A stretch of DNA of 64,000 bases from Nocardia sp. XZ_19_385 (GTDB lineage Bacteria; Actinomycetota; Actinomycetes; Mycobacteriales; Mycobacteriaceae): NCBI RefSeq assembly GCF_015355755.1, contig NZ_JACVEE010000001.1, forward strand, positions 2,418,001 through 2,482,000. The letters run 5' to 3'. This document shows, one piece after another, positions 26,941 through 37,055 of the stretch (position 1 is its first letter; the number at the start of each line of letters is the position of its first letter). The notes under the pieces are model-generated. The model did no database searches. It was not told the DNA's origin and saw only the letters and a program-made list of their open reading frames with translations. Both the position numbers and the translations under genes were made by a program.

Positions 26941-29900
26941 ATACGCAGGAGCAAGCCTTGACTGACAGTGACACCGCCCGTCCGACCGATATCGCGATCG
27001 TCGGTATCGGGGCGCGCTTTCCGCATGCGGCCGATCTGGCCGAGTTCCGGAGAAACCTGGCCGCTGGGCGAGATTCGGTAGGGCCGATGCCGCCGGGGCG
27101 GATTGCGGCGACCGGGTTGAATCCCTCGGTGACGTATCTGCCGATGGGGCATTTGAGCGATATCGAGCAGTTCGATTACCGGTTCTTCGGGTTGTCGCGC
27201 CGGGAGGCGGCGGTGATGGATCCGCAGCAGCGGCTGGCGCTGCTGCTGGCGCATCGGGCGATCGAAGATGCGGGGTATGCGACGGCGTCGTTGGCGCGGT
27301 CTGTCACAGCTGTGGCGCTGAGCGCGGGGCAGTCCAGTTATCACTCTCTGGCGGTGGATCCGGGTCCGTTGAGTCTGCTCGGGAATGCGGCGTTCGCGGG
27401 GCCGGCGCGGATCGCGCATCGGTTCGGGCTGACCGGGGCCTGCTTCGGGGTGGACAGTGGTTGCAACAGCGCGCTGGTTGCCGTGCATCAAGTGTGTCGT
27501 GAGCTGGCTTGCGGGGATGCGGATTACGCGTTGGCCGGTGGTGTCGCGGTGCGGGTGCATGGGACACCCTCCTGGGGCGGTGGGGGTTTCAGCGAAATCA
27601 TGTCGCCCAGCGGGGTGTGCCGGGCGTTCGATGCCGAGGCCGATGGGACGGTGAACGGCGAGGGTGGCGCGGTGTTGCTGCTGACCACCGTGGCGCGCGC
27701 GCAAGCGGATCGGGTGCCGATCTACGCGGTGATACGCGGGAGTTCGACGCGGCACAACGGGGCGGCGGCCGCGACGATCAGTACGCCGAGTGCGACAGGT
27801 CAGGCCACGGTGATCGAAAAAGCTTGGGCTGATGCGGGACTCGATCCGCTGACGGCCGGCTATTTGGAGACGCACGGCTCAGGTACCCGGCTGGGCGACG
27901 CGGTGGAGTTGGAAGGCATCAGTGCGGTGTTCGGGGGCTCCGGGCGGGTGCTGCCGATCGGTTCGGTGAAGACGAATATCGGGCATCTCGATCATGCTTC
28001 GGCGATCGCCGGGCTGGTCAAGGCGGTGCTGAGCGTTTCCGAGGGTGAGTTGTATCCGTCGCTGCACTTCACCCGGGCCACCGGCGGGTTCGACCTGGAG
28101 GGCGCGGGTATCGAGGTGCTCACCGCGGCCCGGCCATGGGCGGATGACAAACCCCGGGTCGCCGGTGTCAGCTCGTTCAGCCTGGGTGGGAGTGTCGCGC
28201 ATTGCGTGGTGGCGCAAGCACCTTCGGTTTCGGTCCCGCCGTCCTCGGGACGGATGCGCCTGATCGGCGTCTCCGCGCGCAGCCCGCAGGCCCTCACCGA
28301 ACTGTGCATCCAGCTGGGGGGCGCACTGCGCCAGTCCTCCGCTGACCTCGACGAGGTCGCCGCGACACTCGCACTCGGACGGGCACACTACGATTTCCGG
28401 GTCGCTGTAACCGCCTCGAGCACAGCAGAACTCGCCGATGTGCTGGACGAGGCGGCGGTCATCACGCACCCGGAGCCGAGCAAGCCGCGGGTGGTCTTGC
28501 TGCTGTCTCCGGATGCCGTCCCGACGGGTGCCATGCCGGATAGTTCACTGCCGGAACACCTTCCGGCGACCGGCGACACCGCGCGTGTCCTGGCCGGGCA
28601 GATCGCGGTGCACGCACGACTACAAGAGTGCGGAATCGAATTCGCCGCTCTGCTCAGTGCCGGTTCCTCGCGCTATCTCTCGCGCTATCTGCTCGGCTCC
28701 CGCGGCCCGGTCGACGCGCGAGAACTCGCCGATGCCGCACCCACGGTCGACACCGATCGGCTGCTGGCCGCCGTGCACGCGCTGCGCGCCGACGGACCGG
28801 TGGTATTCGTCGAGCCGAGCCCCGGAGGTCGCCTGGGCGCGCTGATCGCCGAGTCGGATCCGGACGCCGAGATCGTCACCGCTGCCGCGGATTCCACCGA
28901 TCTCGATGAATTGATCGGCCGACTGTACGAGTACGGCGTCGACGTGGACTGGAATGCACTGGCGCCCGCGGATGCGCACCGGGTGCGCCTGCCCGGTCAC
29001 CCGATGCAGGAAGAACGGTGCTGGGTCGACCTACCGCACGCTCAGAACGTCCTGTCCTCCCGCGTGGCCACCCGGGGTCACGCGGTCGCCGATCCCCAGC
29101 TGTGGTTGCGGGAGACCTTGGCCGAGTTGCTCGGCACCCACGAGGACATGGACGAGGACGCGAACTACTTCGCCCTCGGCGGCAATTCGCTGATCGCCAT
29201 CCAACTGGTGGACCGGATCGAGGAGACCTTCGGATTCCGCCCGAAACTGCTCGACATCTACGAGCGCCCGCGCCTGGCCGACTTCGCGAGACTCCTCACT
29301 GTCGCGGAAGCGAAAACTCCTCAGCGCGCGCCGATTCCGGCGCTGGTGGCGCACGACGAGCCGGTCATGTCGTCCGGGCAGGAGCGGATGTGGTTCCACC
29401 ACCAGTTCGATCCCGACACCACGCTGTACAACTACCCGGTCGTGCAGTTGCTCCGGGGACCAATCGATACCGTTGCCCTGCAGGGGACATTCGATGACCT
29501 GATCGAGCGCCACGAGACACTGCGCTACAACTTCGCCGAGGTCGACGGCCTGCCGGTGCTGCGGATCCGGGACCGGCTCGAAGGCTACTTCCGCGTGGTC
29601 GACGTCTCGGCCGAAGCCGACCCCACGGCCGCCGCGCGTGCGCTGGTACACACCGCCGCGCAGACGCCCTTCGATCTCGGTGCGGAGCCACTGCTGCGGG
29701 TGCTGGTCGTCACGCTGGAGCCGGAAGCCCATGTCCTGCAATTGGTCTGCCATCACGCGGTGACCGACGGCGCGACGCCGGTGATCCTGGCCCGGGAACT
29801 GCCGGAACTGTATGCCGCTCGCGCGGAGGGGCGTCCGCACGGACTGCCGCCGCTGCCCATCCGGTATCGCGACTACGCCGCCTGGCATCGCAGGCTGCTC

Positions 29901-31268
29901 CAGAGTTCGGCTCTCGACCACGAACTCGAGTACTGGCGCACCGAGCTGACCGGTGCGCCGATCCTGGCGCTGCCCACCGATTTTCCCCGCCCGCCTCGCA
30001 AAACATATGTCGGCGACCTGCACCCGTTCACCCTCCCCGCGGATCTGATCACCGAATTGCGCACGCTGGCGCAACGCGAATCGGTTTCCCTGTTCGTGGT
30101 GCTGCTCAGCGCGTTCTACCTCACGCTGGCCCGGCGCAGCGGGCAGCGCGACATCGTCATCGGCACCCCGACCACCGGACGTGGCCGGCGCGAATTCCAG
30201 GATCTGATCGGCTATTTCAACAGCACGGTCGCCCTGCGCACCGACTTCGGCACGGACCGGGCCCTGTCCGAACTGCTGACCCGGGTCCGGTCGAACGTCC
30301 TGGGCGCACTCGAACACCAGGAGATCCCCTTCGACCGGGTCGTGAACGCCCTTGTCGAACAACGCGATCTGTCCCGCACGCCGCTCTTCGACGTGCTCTA
30401 CATCCACCAGGTCACCCCGCGCATGGAACGCGGCGACGAGGCAGGCGCGGAACTGTTCGACCTCGAACACTCGGCGGGCAACGAATTCGGTGGACTACCC
30501 ACCGGCACAGCCAAATTCGACCTGACCCTCGTCACCTTCGAATACACCGACACCATCCCTCGCGACATCAGCGCCTGCCTGGAATTCAGCACCGAATTGT
30601 TCACCCGCCAGACAGTCGCCGCCATCGCCGCCGAATTCCTGGAAATCCTCACCGCCATCATCGCCCCCGCACCCCCGACCATCGACACACTCATCGCAGG
30701 CCCCGCCCCCACCGCATCCCCGCTCCTGATCCCCACCGACCGCCCCCGCACCGGCGAGCGCACATTCGACCACGAACTCGCCTCACACCCCCTCGAATTC
30801 CACGCACTGGACACGCCGGCAACATTCGACGCCGCCCTGTTCGACGCATACTCCGTCCTGCTGGCCTGGTACTCCGGCCAGAGCCGAGTACCGATCCGGC
30901 TACCGGATTCGCCTGCGGGACAACCTCGCTACGCCACCGCCGAGCTGCCCCAGGACGCAACGTGGCGCACCTTGCGCGACCGCGGCCCCGTTGTCGGCGA
31001 TACCAGTGACTCCCCCGTGCGCTACCACGGCTTGATCACCGACACCGACTCGCTGCCCACCCCCACCGCGGAGCTCGAACTCTTCTGGACCCCGCAACCC
31101 CCTGCGCTGCAACTGAATTACGCAACCGAGCTCTTCGATCGCGCCTCGGCCGAAGACCTGCTCGCCGATCTGTCCCGGCTCCTGGAAGCCGCCCTCACCC
31201 GACCGGACGAGTGCGTCTACGACACCGCGAGCGCGGACTTCGAGTACGAAACGGAGGTACACCCATGA
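26937..31268 (+). CDS. hybrid PKS-NRPS: KS, vestigial AT, carrier, condensation domain
   Basis: A 1,443-residue protein from GTG 26937, which overlaps the previous stop; TTG 26958 with AGGAG six bases upstream is an equally good start. The ketosynthase (18-430) has Cys176 (DSGCNSA), His313 (ETHGSGT) and His350 (KTNIGH). Residues 515-700 look like an acyltransferase reduced to its edges: the GHSxG serine motif is missing (LSAGSSRY near 573-580), yet FVEPSPGG and the post-AT linker LPGHPMQEERCW remain. A carrier domain has Ser751 (GGNSL). A condensation domain (805-1235) has HHAVTDG at 938-944. The last 200 residues resemble a second, incomplete C-domain lobe. No KR, DH or ER is present. Confidence 0.92.
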   Translation: MNTQEQALTDSDTARPTDIAIVGIGARFPHAADLAEFRRNLAAGRDSVGPMPPGRIAATGLNPSVTYLPMGHLSDIEQFDYRFFGLSRREAAVMDPQQRLALLLAHRAIEDAGYATASLARSVTAVALSAGQSSYHSLAVDPGPLSLLGNAAFAGPARIAHRFGLTGACFGVDSGCNSALVAVHQVCRELACGDADYALAGGVAVRVHGTPSWGGGGFSEIMSPSGVCRAFDAEADGTVNGEGGAVLLLTTVARAQADRVPIYAVIRGSSTRHNGAAAATISTPSATGQATVIEKAWADAGLDPLTAGYLETHGSGTRLGDAVELEGISAVFGGSGRVLPIGSVKTNIGHLDHASAIAGLVKAVLSVSEGELYPSLHFTRATGGFDLEGAGIEVLTAARPWADDKPRVAGVSSFSLGGSVAHCVVAQAPSVSVPPSSGRMRLIGVSARSPQALTELCIQLGGALRQSSADLDEVAATLALGRAHYDFRVAVTASSTAELADVLDEAAVITHPEPSKPRVVLLLSPDAVPTGAMPDSSLPEHLPATGDTARVLAGQIAVHARLQECGIEFAALLSAGSSRYLSRYLLGSRGPVDARELADAAPTVDTDRLLAAVHALRADGPVVFVEPSPGGRLGALIAESDPDAEIVTAAADSTDLDELIGRLYEYGVDVDWNALAPADAHRVRLPGHPMQEERCWVDLPHAQNVLSSRVATRGHAVADPQLWLRETLAELLGTHEDMDEDANYFALGGNSLIAIQLVDRIEETFGFRPKLLDIYERPRLADFARLLTVAEAKTPQRAPIPALVAHDEPVMSSGQERMWFHHQFDPDTTLYNYPVVQLLRGPIDTVALQGTFDDLIERHETLRYNFAEVDGLPVLRIRDRLEGYFRVVDVSAEADPTAAARALVHTAAQTPFDLGAEPLLRVLVVTLEPEAHVLQLVCHHAVTDGATPVILARELPELYAARAEGRPHGLPPLPIRYRDYAAWHRRLLQSSALDHELEYWRTELTGAPILALPTDFPRPPRKTYVGDLHPFTLPADLITELRTLAQRESVSLFVVLLSAFYLTLARRSGQRDIVIGTPTTGRGRREFQDLIGYFNSTVALRTDFGTDRALSELLTRVRSNVLGALEHQEIPFDRVVNALVEQRDLSRTPLFDVLYIHQVTPRMERGDEAGAELFDLEHSAGNEFGGLPTGTAKFDLTLVTFEYTDTIPRDISACLEFSTELFTRQTVAAIAAEFLEILTAIIAPAPPTIDTLIAGPAPTASPLLIPTDRPRTGERTFDHELASHPLEFHALDTPATFDAALFDAYSVLLAWYSGQSRVPIRLPDSPAGQPRYATAELPQDATWRTLRDRGPVVGDTSDSPVRYHGLITDTDSLPTPTAELELFWTPQPPALQLNYATELFDRASAEDLLADLSRLLEAALTRPDECVYDTASADFEYETEVHP

Positions 31269-32119
31269 CCGTCGAACACCGAGTCGGCGTCATCGGCGCG
31301 GGCGTGATGGGCGCGGGGATCGCCCAATGTGTCGCCCAGGCCGGGATTCCGGTGACCGTCGTCGAAACCGATGCCGCGGCAATCGAACGCGCCCGTCGGG
31401 AGCTGAAGTCCGCATTGCGTTTGAGCGTGCTGCTGGGCCGCGGGCCCAAAGCGGCCGACATCCCGGATATCACCACGCGCATCACCTGGACCGACCGCGT
31501 GGAACACCTCCGCGACACCACCTTCGTCATCGAGTCCGTCACCGAGCGCATCGATCTCAAGCGGGCCCTCTTCGCCGAACTGGACCGGCATTGCCCGCCG
31601 TCGGCGGTCTTCGCCTCGGGCACCTCCGCGATACCCATCGCCGGCCTGGCCGCCGCCACCGGGCGTCCGGAACGCGTCCTCGGCCTGCACTTCATGAACC
31701 CGGCGCCGCTCACCGAGACGGTGGAGGTCATCACCACCGACCGGACCTCCCCCGATGCGCTGAACCGGGCCCTCGCCCTGCTCGACGCCCTGGGCAAGAA
31801 GGGCATCGTGGTCGGCGACGGCCCCGGCTTCGTGATCAACCGCGTCCTGATGCTGGGTATCGCCGAGGCCGCCGCGATCACCGAGACCGGCACTGACGCC
31901 GCCACCATCGACGACCTGTTCGAGGGCTGCCTCGGCCACCGTATGGGCCCGTTGCGCACCGCCGACCTGATCGGCCTCGACAACGTGGCCGACACCCTCG
32001 TGGTGCTGCGGGAGACCACCGGTGACGGGCGCTACCGGGTACCGGAGGCATTGGCGGAGTTGGTGGCGGCCGGTCATCTGGGTCGCAAGACGGGCAAGGG
32101 TTTTCATGAATATCCGTGA
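31265..32119 (+). CDS. 3-hydroxyacyl-CoA dehydrogenase family protein (FkbK-like)
   Basis: A 284-residue NAD-dependent dehydrogenase. The Rossmann motif GVIGAGVMGAGIA begins at residue 8, and the C-terminal HCDH domain (about 185-284) contains GDGPGFVINRVL and GLDNVADTL. The start is ATG 31265 with GGAGG seven bases upstream, overlapping the previous stop. In the hydroxymalonyl/methoxymalonyl-ACP pathway FkbK/ZmaG oxidises the primary alcohol of glyceryl-ACP. Its presence inside the operon, apart from the ACP and FkbI-like genes, completes that enzyme set. Confidence 0.9.
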   Translation: MTVEHRVGVIGAGVMGAGIAQCVAQAGIPVTVVETDAAAIERARRELKSALRLSVLLGRGPKAADIPDITTRITWTDRVEHLRDTTFVIESVTERIDLKRALFAELDRHCPPSAVFASGTSAIPIAGLAAATGRPERVLGLHFMNPAPLTETVEVITTDRTSPDALNRALALLDALGKKGIVVGDGPGFVINRVLMLGIAEAAAITETGTDAATIDDLFEGCLGHRMGPLRTADLIGLDNVADTLVVLRETTGDGRYRVPEALAELVAAGHLGRKTGKGFHEYP

Positions 32120-32126
32120 GGCGAGC

Positions 32127-35100
32127 ATGGTGCTCGAACACACCGCCGGGCTGGGCCGGTTGGCCCGGCGCAGTGGCGGCGGAGCGGCGGCGGTGGTGCT
32201 GGCCGGGTTGGCGGTTTATGTCCATCGGCGGTCCGGTTCTACGGAAGTCGTTGTGGGACAAAGGGCCGGTGCGTCCGTGACAACGATTCAAGTCGATGTG
32301 ACGCCGTACCAGGATTTCCGAGCTGTCACCGCACAGGTCGGCGCGCGACTACGGCAAGCGCGCCCCGGCGCTGCCCAGGCCGGACTTCCGACGGCGGCTC
32401 AGCATGCCGACGGATGGCAGATCGAACTTCCCGGCACTGAACTACTAACCTTCACAACCTTTTTCAGCGATCTGGTCGCATTACCGACCGCGCCGATCGG
32501 CCGCTTCGATCTGGCCTCGGACATCGAGCTCGAGCAACTCCCGCAACGTGTCGGCACCGTGCGCGACCGGGACCCCGCCGAGACCGCGCTGACCGGTTTC
32601 ACGCGCGCCGTGCGCCGCACACCAGATGCCCCAGCGTTGGTGTACGACACCGAAACAGTCACCTATCGCGAGCTCGACGCACGCGTGAACAGCCTGGCGG
32701 ACTGGTTGATCGGCCGCGGAGTGCGCCCGGATACCGTGGTGGCGGTCGCGCTCCCGCGTTCGATCGACGCCACTGTCGCGGTGTACGCGGTACTGCGAGC
32801 CGGTGGCGCCTTCCTGCCGCTGGATCCCGGGCATCCGGCCGAGCGACTCGACCGCATCCTCCGAATCGCCCAGCCCCTACTCGTTTTGAGCACCCGCAGT
32901 GCCGGATTCGCTGGTGCGGCAGTACCCGTCTGCCACGTCGAGGATATTGATCCCGCTCAACCCCACACCGCGACAGCACATCCTGTGAATCCGCGCCCGG
33001 AACATCTGGCGTACCTGATGTTCACCTCCGGCTCGACCGGAATGCCCAAGGGCGTCGCGGTCTCTCATGCCGCCGTGGTGAATCATCTGCACTGGATGAC
33101 CGCTCACCTCGGCCTCGACCACACCGACACGGTGTTGCAGAAGACGCCGGTGACCTTCGATGTCGCTATCTGGGAATTGCTGTGGCCGTTGCAGATCGGT
33201 GCCCGGCTGGCCATCGCGCCACCCGCCGCCGACAGCGACCCCGCCGCGCTGTCCCGCTTGCTCGCACAGCACTCCGTCACCACCGTCCAATTCGTCCCCT
33301 CGACGCTGACCAGCCAACTCAACGTGGCCCCGGACTTCCCCGCCTGTGTGCGACGCGTCCTGCTGATCGGGGAAACCCTCAGCCCGGCACTGGCCCGCCG
33401 GTTCGCCGCCGCCACCCCGGCGCGTCTGCACAATCTCTACGGACCCACCGAGGCGACCGGCGCGGTCACCGGATACCCGGTCAGCACCAGGGATTCGGAG
33501 CGAATTCCGATCGGCGCACCCGGCTGGAACATCGGCGCCTACGTGCTGGATTCCTGCCTCCGGCCCGTCCCCGACGACACCCCCGGCGAGCTCTACCTCT
33601 CCGGAATCCAGCTGGCGCGCTGCTACTTCGGTGACCCGGCACGCACCGCCGAACGATTCGTCGCCAACCCCTTCGAACTCGGGGGCAGACTGTACCGCAC
33701 CGGCGACATCGTCCGCTGGAACAGCGGCACCGGCCTGCTCGACTACCAGGGCCGCGCCGACCTTCAGGTCAAACGGCACGGCGTCCGCATCGAACTCGGC
33801 GAGATCGAAGCCGCGTTGTCGGCCTGCGCACCGGTCGCCCAAGCCGCCGCCGTCCTGCGTCCCGAGGGCAGGCTGATCGGCTATGCGATTCCGGTGAACG
33901 GCGCGATCTGCACCGAAGACGCACTGCGAAAAGAACTTTCGCGCACCCTGCCGTCCGCGCTGGTCCCCGACGAGATCCTCGTGCTCGACGCCTTCCCGCA
34001 CAACGCGGCGGGCAAGCTCGACCGCGCGGCACTGCCCGCTCCCGCCGCACCGCAGGCCCCCTTCCGCGCGCCCCGCACCGAGGTCGAACACACCCTGGCC
34101 GAGGTCTTCGCCCAGGTCCTCGGCCGCGATCGGGTCAGCGTGGACGACTCCTTCTTCGCCCTCGGCGGCGACAGCGTGATGTCGATCCTGCTGGTCTCCC
34201 GCGCCAAGTCACGCGGCATCCGCTTCACCGCCCAGCAGGTGTTCGAAGAGCGCACCGTCGCGGGTCTGGCCGCGATCGCCGGCACCGGCAACCAGACACC
34301 GGACGTCCTCGCCGAACTCCCCGGCGGCGGCGTCGGCGAATTGCCGCCCACCCCCGCGGTTCTCGCGCTCCTCGAGCTCGCCGAAGGCGGCGGCGCACAG
34401 TTCGACCGCTACGCCCAGCACATGATCCTCGAGCTCCCGCCCGGTATCACCGAACTCCCGCTGCGCACCGTCCTCGGCGCCGTCCTCGCCCGCCACGACA
34501 TGCTCCGCGCTCGCCTCTATCGCGACGCCAGCGGCGGCTGGCGCATGTTCGCCGATCCCGCCGACTCCGTCGACCTCGACACCGTCCTCACCCGGCTCGA
34601 ATGCACCGACGACCCCGCCGCCCTCGGAGCGGCGGTCGGGGCTGCCATCGGGCGTCTCGATCCGGCGAACGGCACTGTCGTGCAGTGTGTCTGGCTCGAA
34701 CGCGGCGACCGCGCCGGCCGACTGATCGTGGTGGTCCACCACATCGCCATCGATGGCGTCTCGTGGCGCATTCTGATCCCCGACCTCCTGGCCGCGTGGG
34801 CGCAGGTGAGCGCGGGCCGGCGGCCGGAGCTTCCCGGTGGCGGCACCTCGATGCGCCGTTGGGCGCACAGCCTGCGGGCGGAAGCGCACCGCCCGGAGCG
34901 GGTCGCCGAAGTGGGCCGGTGGCAGCAATTCGCGGGGCCGGATCCACTGTTCACCGACCGCCCGCTCGACCCGCGTATCGATACCGCGGCCACGGTGCGG
35001 CGGATCCCGGTGGGACTCGACGAAGCGGCCACCACCGCGGTGCTGACCACGCTGCCGTCGCTCTACCGCACCGACGCGAACACCGTGCTGCTCACCGCCG

Positions 35101-37055
35101 TCGCCTTGGCCGTGGCCGCGTGGCACCGCCGTCGCGGCCTGGACCATGCCGCCACCTCGATCCGGCTCGAAGGGCACGGCAGGGAGCCGGACCTGGCGCC
35201 CGGCGCCGATCTGTCGCACACCGTCGGCTGGTTCACGGCAGCGTTCCCATGCCGTCTCGACCTCGCTGATCTCGATGCCGACGCCGTGGGTACCGACCTC
35301 GCCGCAGCGGTGAAAACGGTGAAAGAGCAATTGCTTTCGGTGCCCGGATCCGGAATCGGCTACGGGTTGCTGCGCTACCTCAACGCCGACACCGCACCGC
35401 AGCTGCCCGCCGAAACCACCCAACTGGCATTCACGTATCTGGGTGCGTTCTCCGGCGCGCCTGCCGCAGGCGGCCCGTGGCTGCCCGCCGCCGACTTCGC
35501 GTCCGCCGAAACCCCGCAGCCGCTCCATGATTCGGGTCTGCCCGCCGGCGCGGCCATCTCCATCGACGCACTGGTGGCCGACGGCAGACTCACCGCTGGT
35601 TTCGCGTACCCGCAGACGCTGCTGGAGCGCGACCAGGTGCGGGAACTGGCGGACCTCTGGCTGGACGCGCTCGCGGCTCTGGCCCGCCATGCCGAGGATC
35701 CGGCCGCGGGCGGTCGCACGCCGTCGGATTTCGCTGTGCCACTGCGGCAATCCGATGTGGACGTCTGGGAAAAGACCTACCCCGGGCTGCACGACATCTG
35801 GTCGCTCACACCGATCCAGGAGAAGTTCGCCGCCTTGGCGCCCGCCGACCCGGAGGCGCTCGAGGCGCACACCATGCAGGTGATCCTGACCTGCACGGGC
35901 ACGCCGGACCGAACACGGCTGCACGCCGCCGTCCAGTACCTCGTCGACCGGCATGCCGCACTCCGCGCCGCCTTCCTCCGCGACGCCTCGGGCAGTCACT
36001 GGTGTCAGCTCATCACGGCGGGTGGGCCGATACCCTTCCGGGAAATCGATCTGCGGCCGGACCCGTCCGGACTCGAGGACCTGCTCGTCGCGGAACAACT
36101 ACGGCCCTTCGACCTCACCGCGCCGCCACTCATCCGGTTCCTGCTGGTCCGGACCGCCGACGATCGGTGGATGCTGGCGCTGACCAACCACCGCCTGCTG
36201 CTCGACGGCTGGTCCGCCCCCATCCTGCTGCGCGAACTACTGGCGGTCTACGCCCTCGGCATCCCGGAGCAAACCGAAATCGACGATGGCTTCGGCACTT
36301 TCTTGCGCTGGCGCGCCGCGCAGGATCGCAGCTCCGCCCTGGCCGCCTGGCACGCGGCCTTGCACGATTTGGACGGACCCACCCTGGTCGCCGCGCCCGG
36401 AGCTGTGCCTAGCGACCCCGCGCGGTCGGCCGCCGAGCGACGGCTGACGCTGTCGGCGGCGCAGACCAGCGGCTTGTCGCAGCTGGCCGCCGCGGCCGGT
36501 GTCACCCTCAACACCGTCTTCCAATACGCCTGGGCCCACGTCCTCGGCGCGGTGACCGGCCGGGGCGACATCCTGTTCGGCACAGTCGTTTCCGGTCGGC
36601 CGCCCGCGCTGCCCGGCATCGCGTCGATGGTCGGATCGTTCATCAACACGGTCCCGGTCCGGGTGCGCCTGGCCCTCGACGGCGATATCGATGTCCGCCT
36701 GCGCGCGGTCCAGGCCGCCCAGTCGGCGGTGGTGGATCACCACTACCTCGGACTCGACGAGGTCGCGGCGGCGGCGCAACTGCCGGTGCGCGAGTTCTTC
36801 GATACTGCCCTAGTTTTCGAGTCCTACCCGGTGGACGGCGCGACGATCCCGGTCACCCTCGGCGAGCTCACCCTCACCGAGCTCGAATCACGGGAGATGA
36901 CTCTCTTCCCACTTGTCGTCACGGTGTGGCCACGCGACGAAACGCAGATCGCGTTGAACTGGCACCGAGACCTGCTCGACGACAACCACATGCGACAGAT
37001 CATCGCGCGGCTCACCGAACTCCTCGACGCCCTCTCGACCCGGAACGGACTGTGA
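32127..37055 (+). CDS. NRPS: partial C, adenylation, carrier, epimerization, condensation
   Basis: A 1,642-residue NRPS. ATG 32127 is chosen because GAGG lies five bases upstream; an in-frame ATG at 32106 is possible. Residues 18-80 resemble only the C-terminal lobe of a condensation domain (AVVLAGLAVYVHRRSGS). Then follow an adenylation domain (155-640; FTSGSTGMPKG near 299, YGPTEA, AAGKLDR), a carrier domain (GGDSV, Ser about 683), an epimerization domain (HHIAIDGVSW near 870, GYGLLRYLN) and a condensation domain (about 1200-1642). In the last, the HHxxxDG motif reads HRLLLDG: Arg1356 replaces the catalytic second His. The pocket reads about D-V-W-Q-L-I-L-G-A-K by eye. The residue is expected to become D-configured. 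Confidence 0.92.
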   Translation: MVLEHTAGLGRLARRSGGGAAAVVLAGLAVYVHRRSGSTEVVVGQRAGASVTTIQVDVTPYQDFRAVTAQVGARLRQARPGAAQAGLPTAAQHADGWQIELPGTELLTFTTFFSDLVALPTAPIGRFDLASDIELEQLPQRVGTVRDRDPAETALTGFTRAVRRTPDAPALVYDTETVTYRELDARVNSLADWLIGRGVRPDTVVAVALPRSIDATVAVYAVLRAGGAFLPLDPGHPAERLDRILRIAQPLLVLSTRSAGFAGAAVPVCHVEDIDPAQPHTATAHPVNPRPEHLAYLMFTSGSTGMPKGVAVSHAAVVNHLHWMTAHLGLDHTDTVLQKTPVTFDVAIWELLWPLQIGARLAIAPPAADSDPAALSRLLAQHSVTTVQFVPSTLTSQLNVAPDFPACVRRVLLIGETLSPALARRFAAATPARLHNLYGPTEATGAVTGYPVSTRDSERIPIGAPGWNIGAYVLDSCLRPVPDDTPGELYLSGIQLARCYFGDPARTAERFVANPFELGGRLYRTGDIVRWNSGTGLLDYQGRADLQVKRHGVRIELGEIEAALSACAPVAQAAAVLRPEGRLIGYAIPVNGAICTEDALRKELSRTLPSALVPDEILVLDAFPHNAAGKLDRAALPAPAAPQAPFRAPRTEVEHTLAEVFAQVLGRDRVSVDDSFFALGGDSVMSILLVSRAKSRGIRFTAQQVFEERTVAGLAAIAGTGNQTPDVLAELPGGGVGELPPTPAVLALLELAEGGGAQFDRYAQHMILELPPGITELPLRTVLGAVLARHDMLRARLYRDASGGWRMFADPADSVDLDTVLTRLECTDDPAALGAAVGAAIGRLDPANGTVVQCVWLERGDRAGRLIVVVHHIAIDGVSWRILIPDLLAAWAQVSAGRRPELPGGGTSMRRWAHSLRAEAHRPERVAEVGRWQQFAGPDPLFTDRPLDPRIDTAATVRRIPVGLDEAATTAVLTTLPSLYRTDANTVLLTAVALAVAAWHRRRGLDHAATSIRLEGHGREPDLAPGADLSHTVGWFTAAFPCRLDLADLDADAVGTDLAAAVKTVKEQLLSVPGSGIGYGLLRYLNADTAPQLPAETTQLAFTYLGAFSGAPAAGGPWLPAADFASAETPQPLHDSGLPAGAAISIDALVADGRLTAGFAYPQTLLERDQVRELADLWLDALAALARHAEDPAAGGRTPSDFAVPLRQSDVDVWEKTYPGLHDIWSLTPIQEKFAALAPADPEALEAHTMQVILTCTGTPDRTRLHAAVQYLVDRHAALRAAFLRDASGSHWCQLITAGGPIPFREIDLRPDPSGLEDLLVAEQLRPFDLTAPPLIRFLLVRTADDRWMLALTNHRLLLDGWSAPILLRELLAVYALGIPEQTEIDDGFGTFLRWRAAQDRSSALAAWHAALHDLDGPTLVAAPGAVPSDPARSAAERRLTLSAAQTSGLSQLAAAAGVTLNTVFQYAWAHVLGAVTGRGDILFGTVVSGRPPALPGIASMVGSFINTVPVRVRLALDGDIDVRLRAVQAAQSAVVDHHYLGLDEVAAAAQLPVREFFDTALVFESYPVDGATIPVTLGELTLTELESREMTLFPLVVTVWPRDETQIALNWHRDLLDDNHMRQIIARLTELLDALSTRNGL

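Noticed and set aside
29031..30470. 479-codon minus-strand frame inside the PKS-NRPS gene
   Set aside because: It is antisense to an intact condensation domain and has no own start signal or homology.
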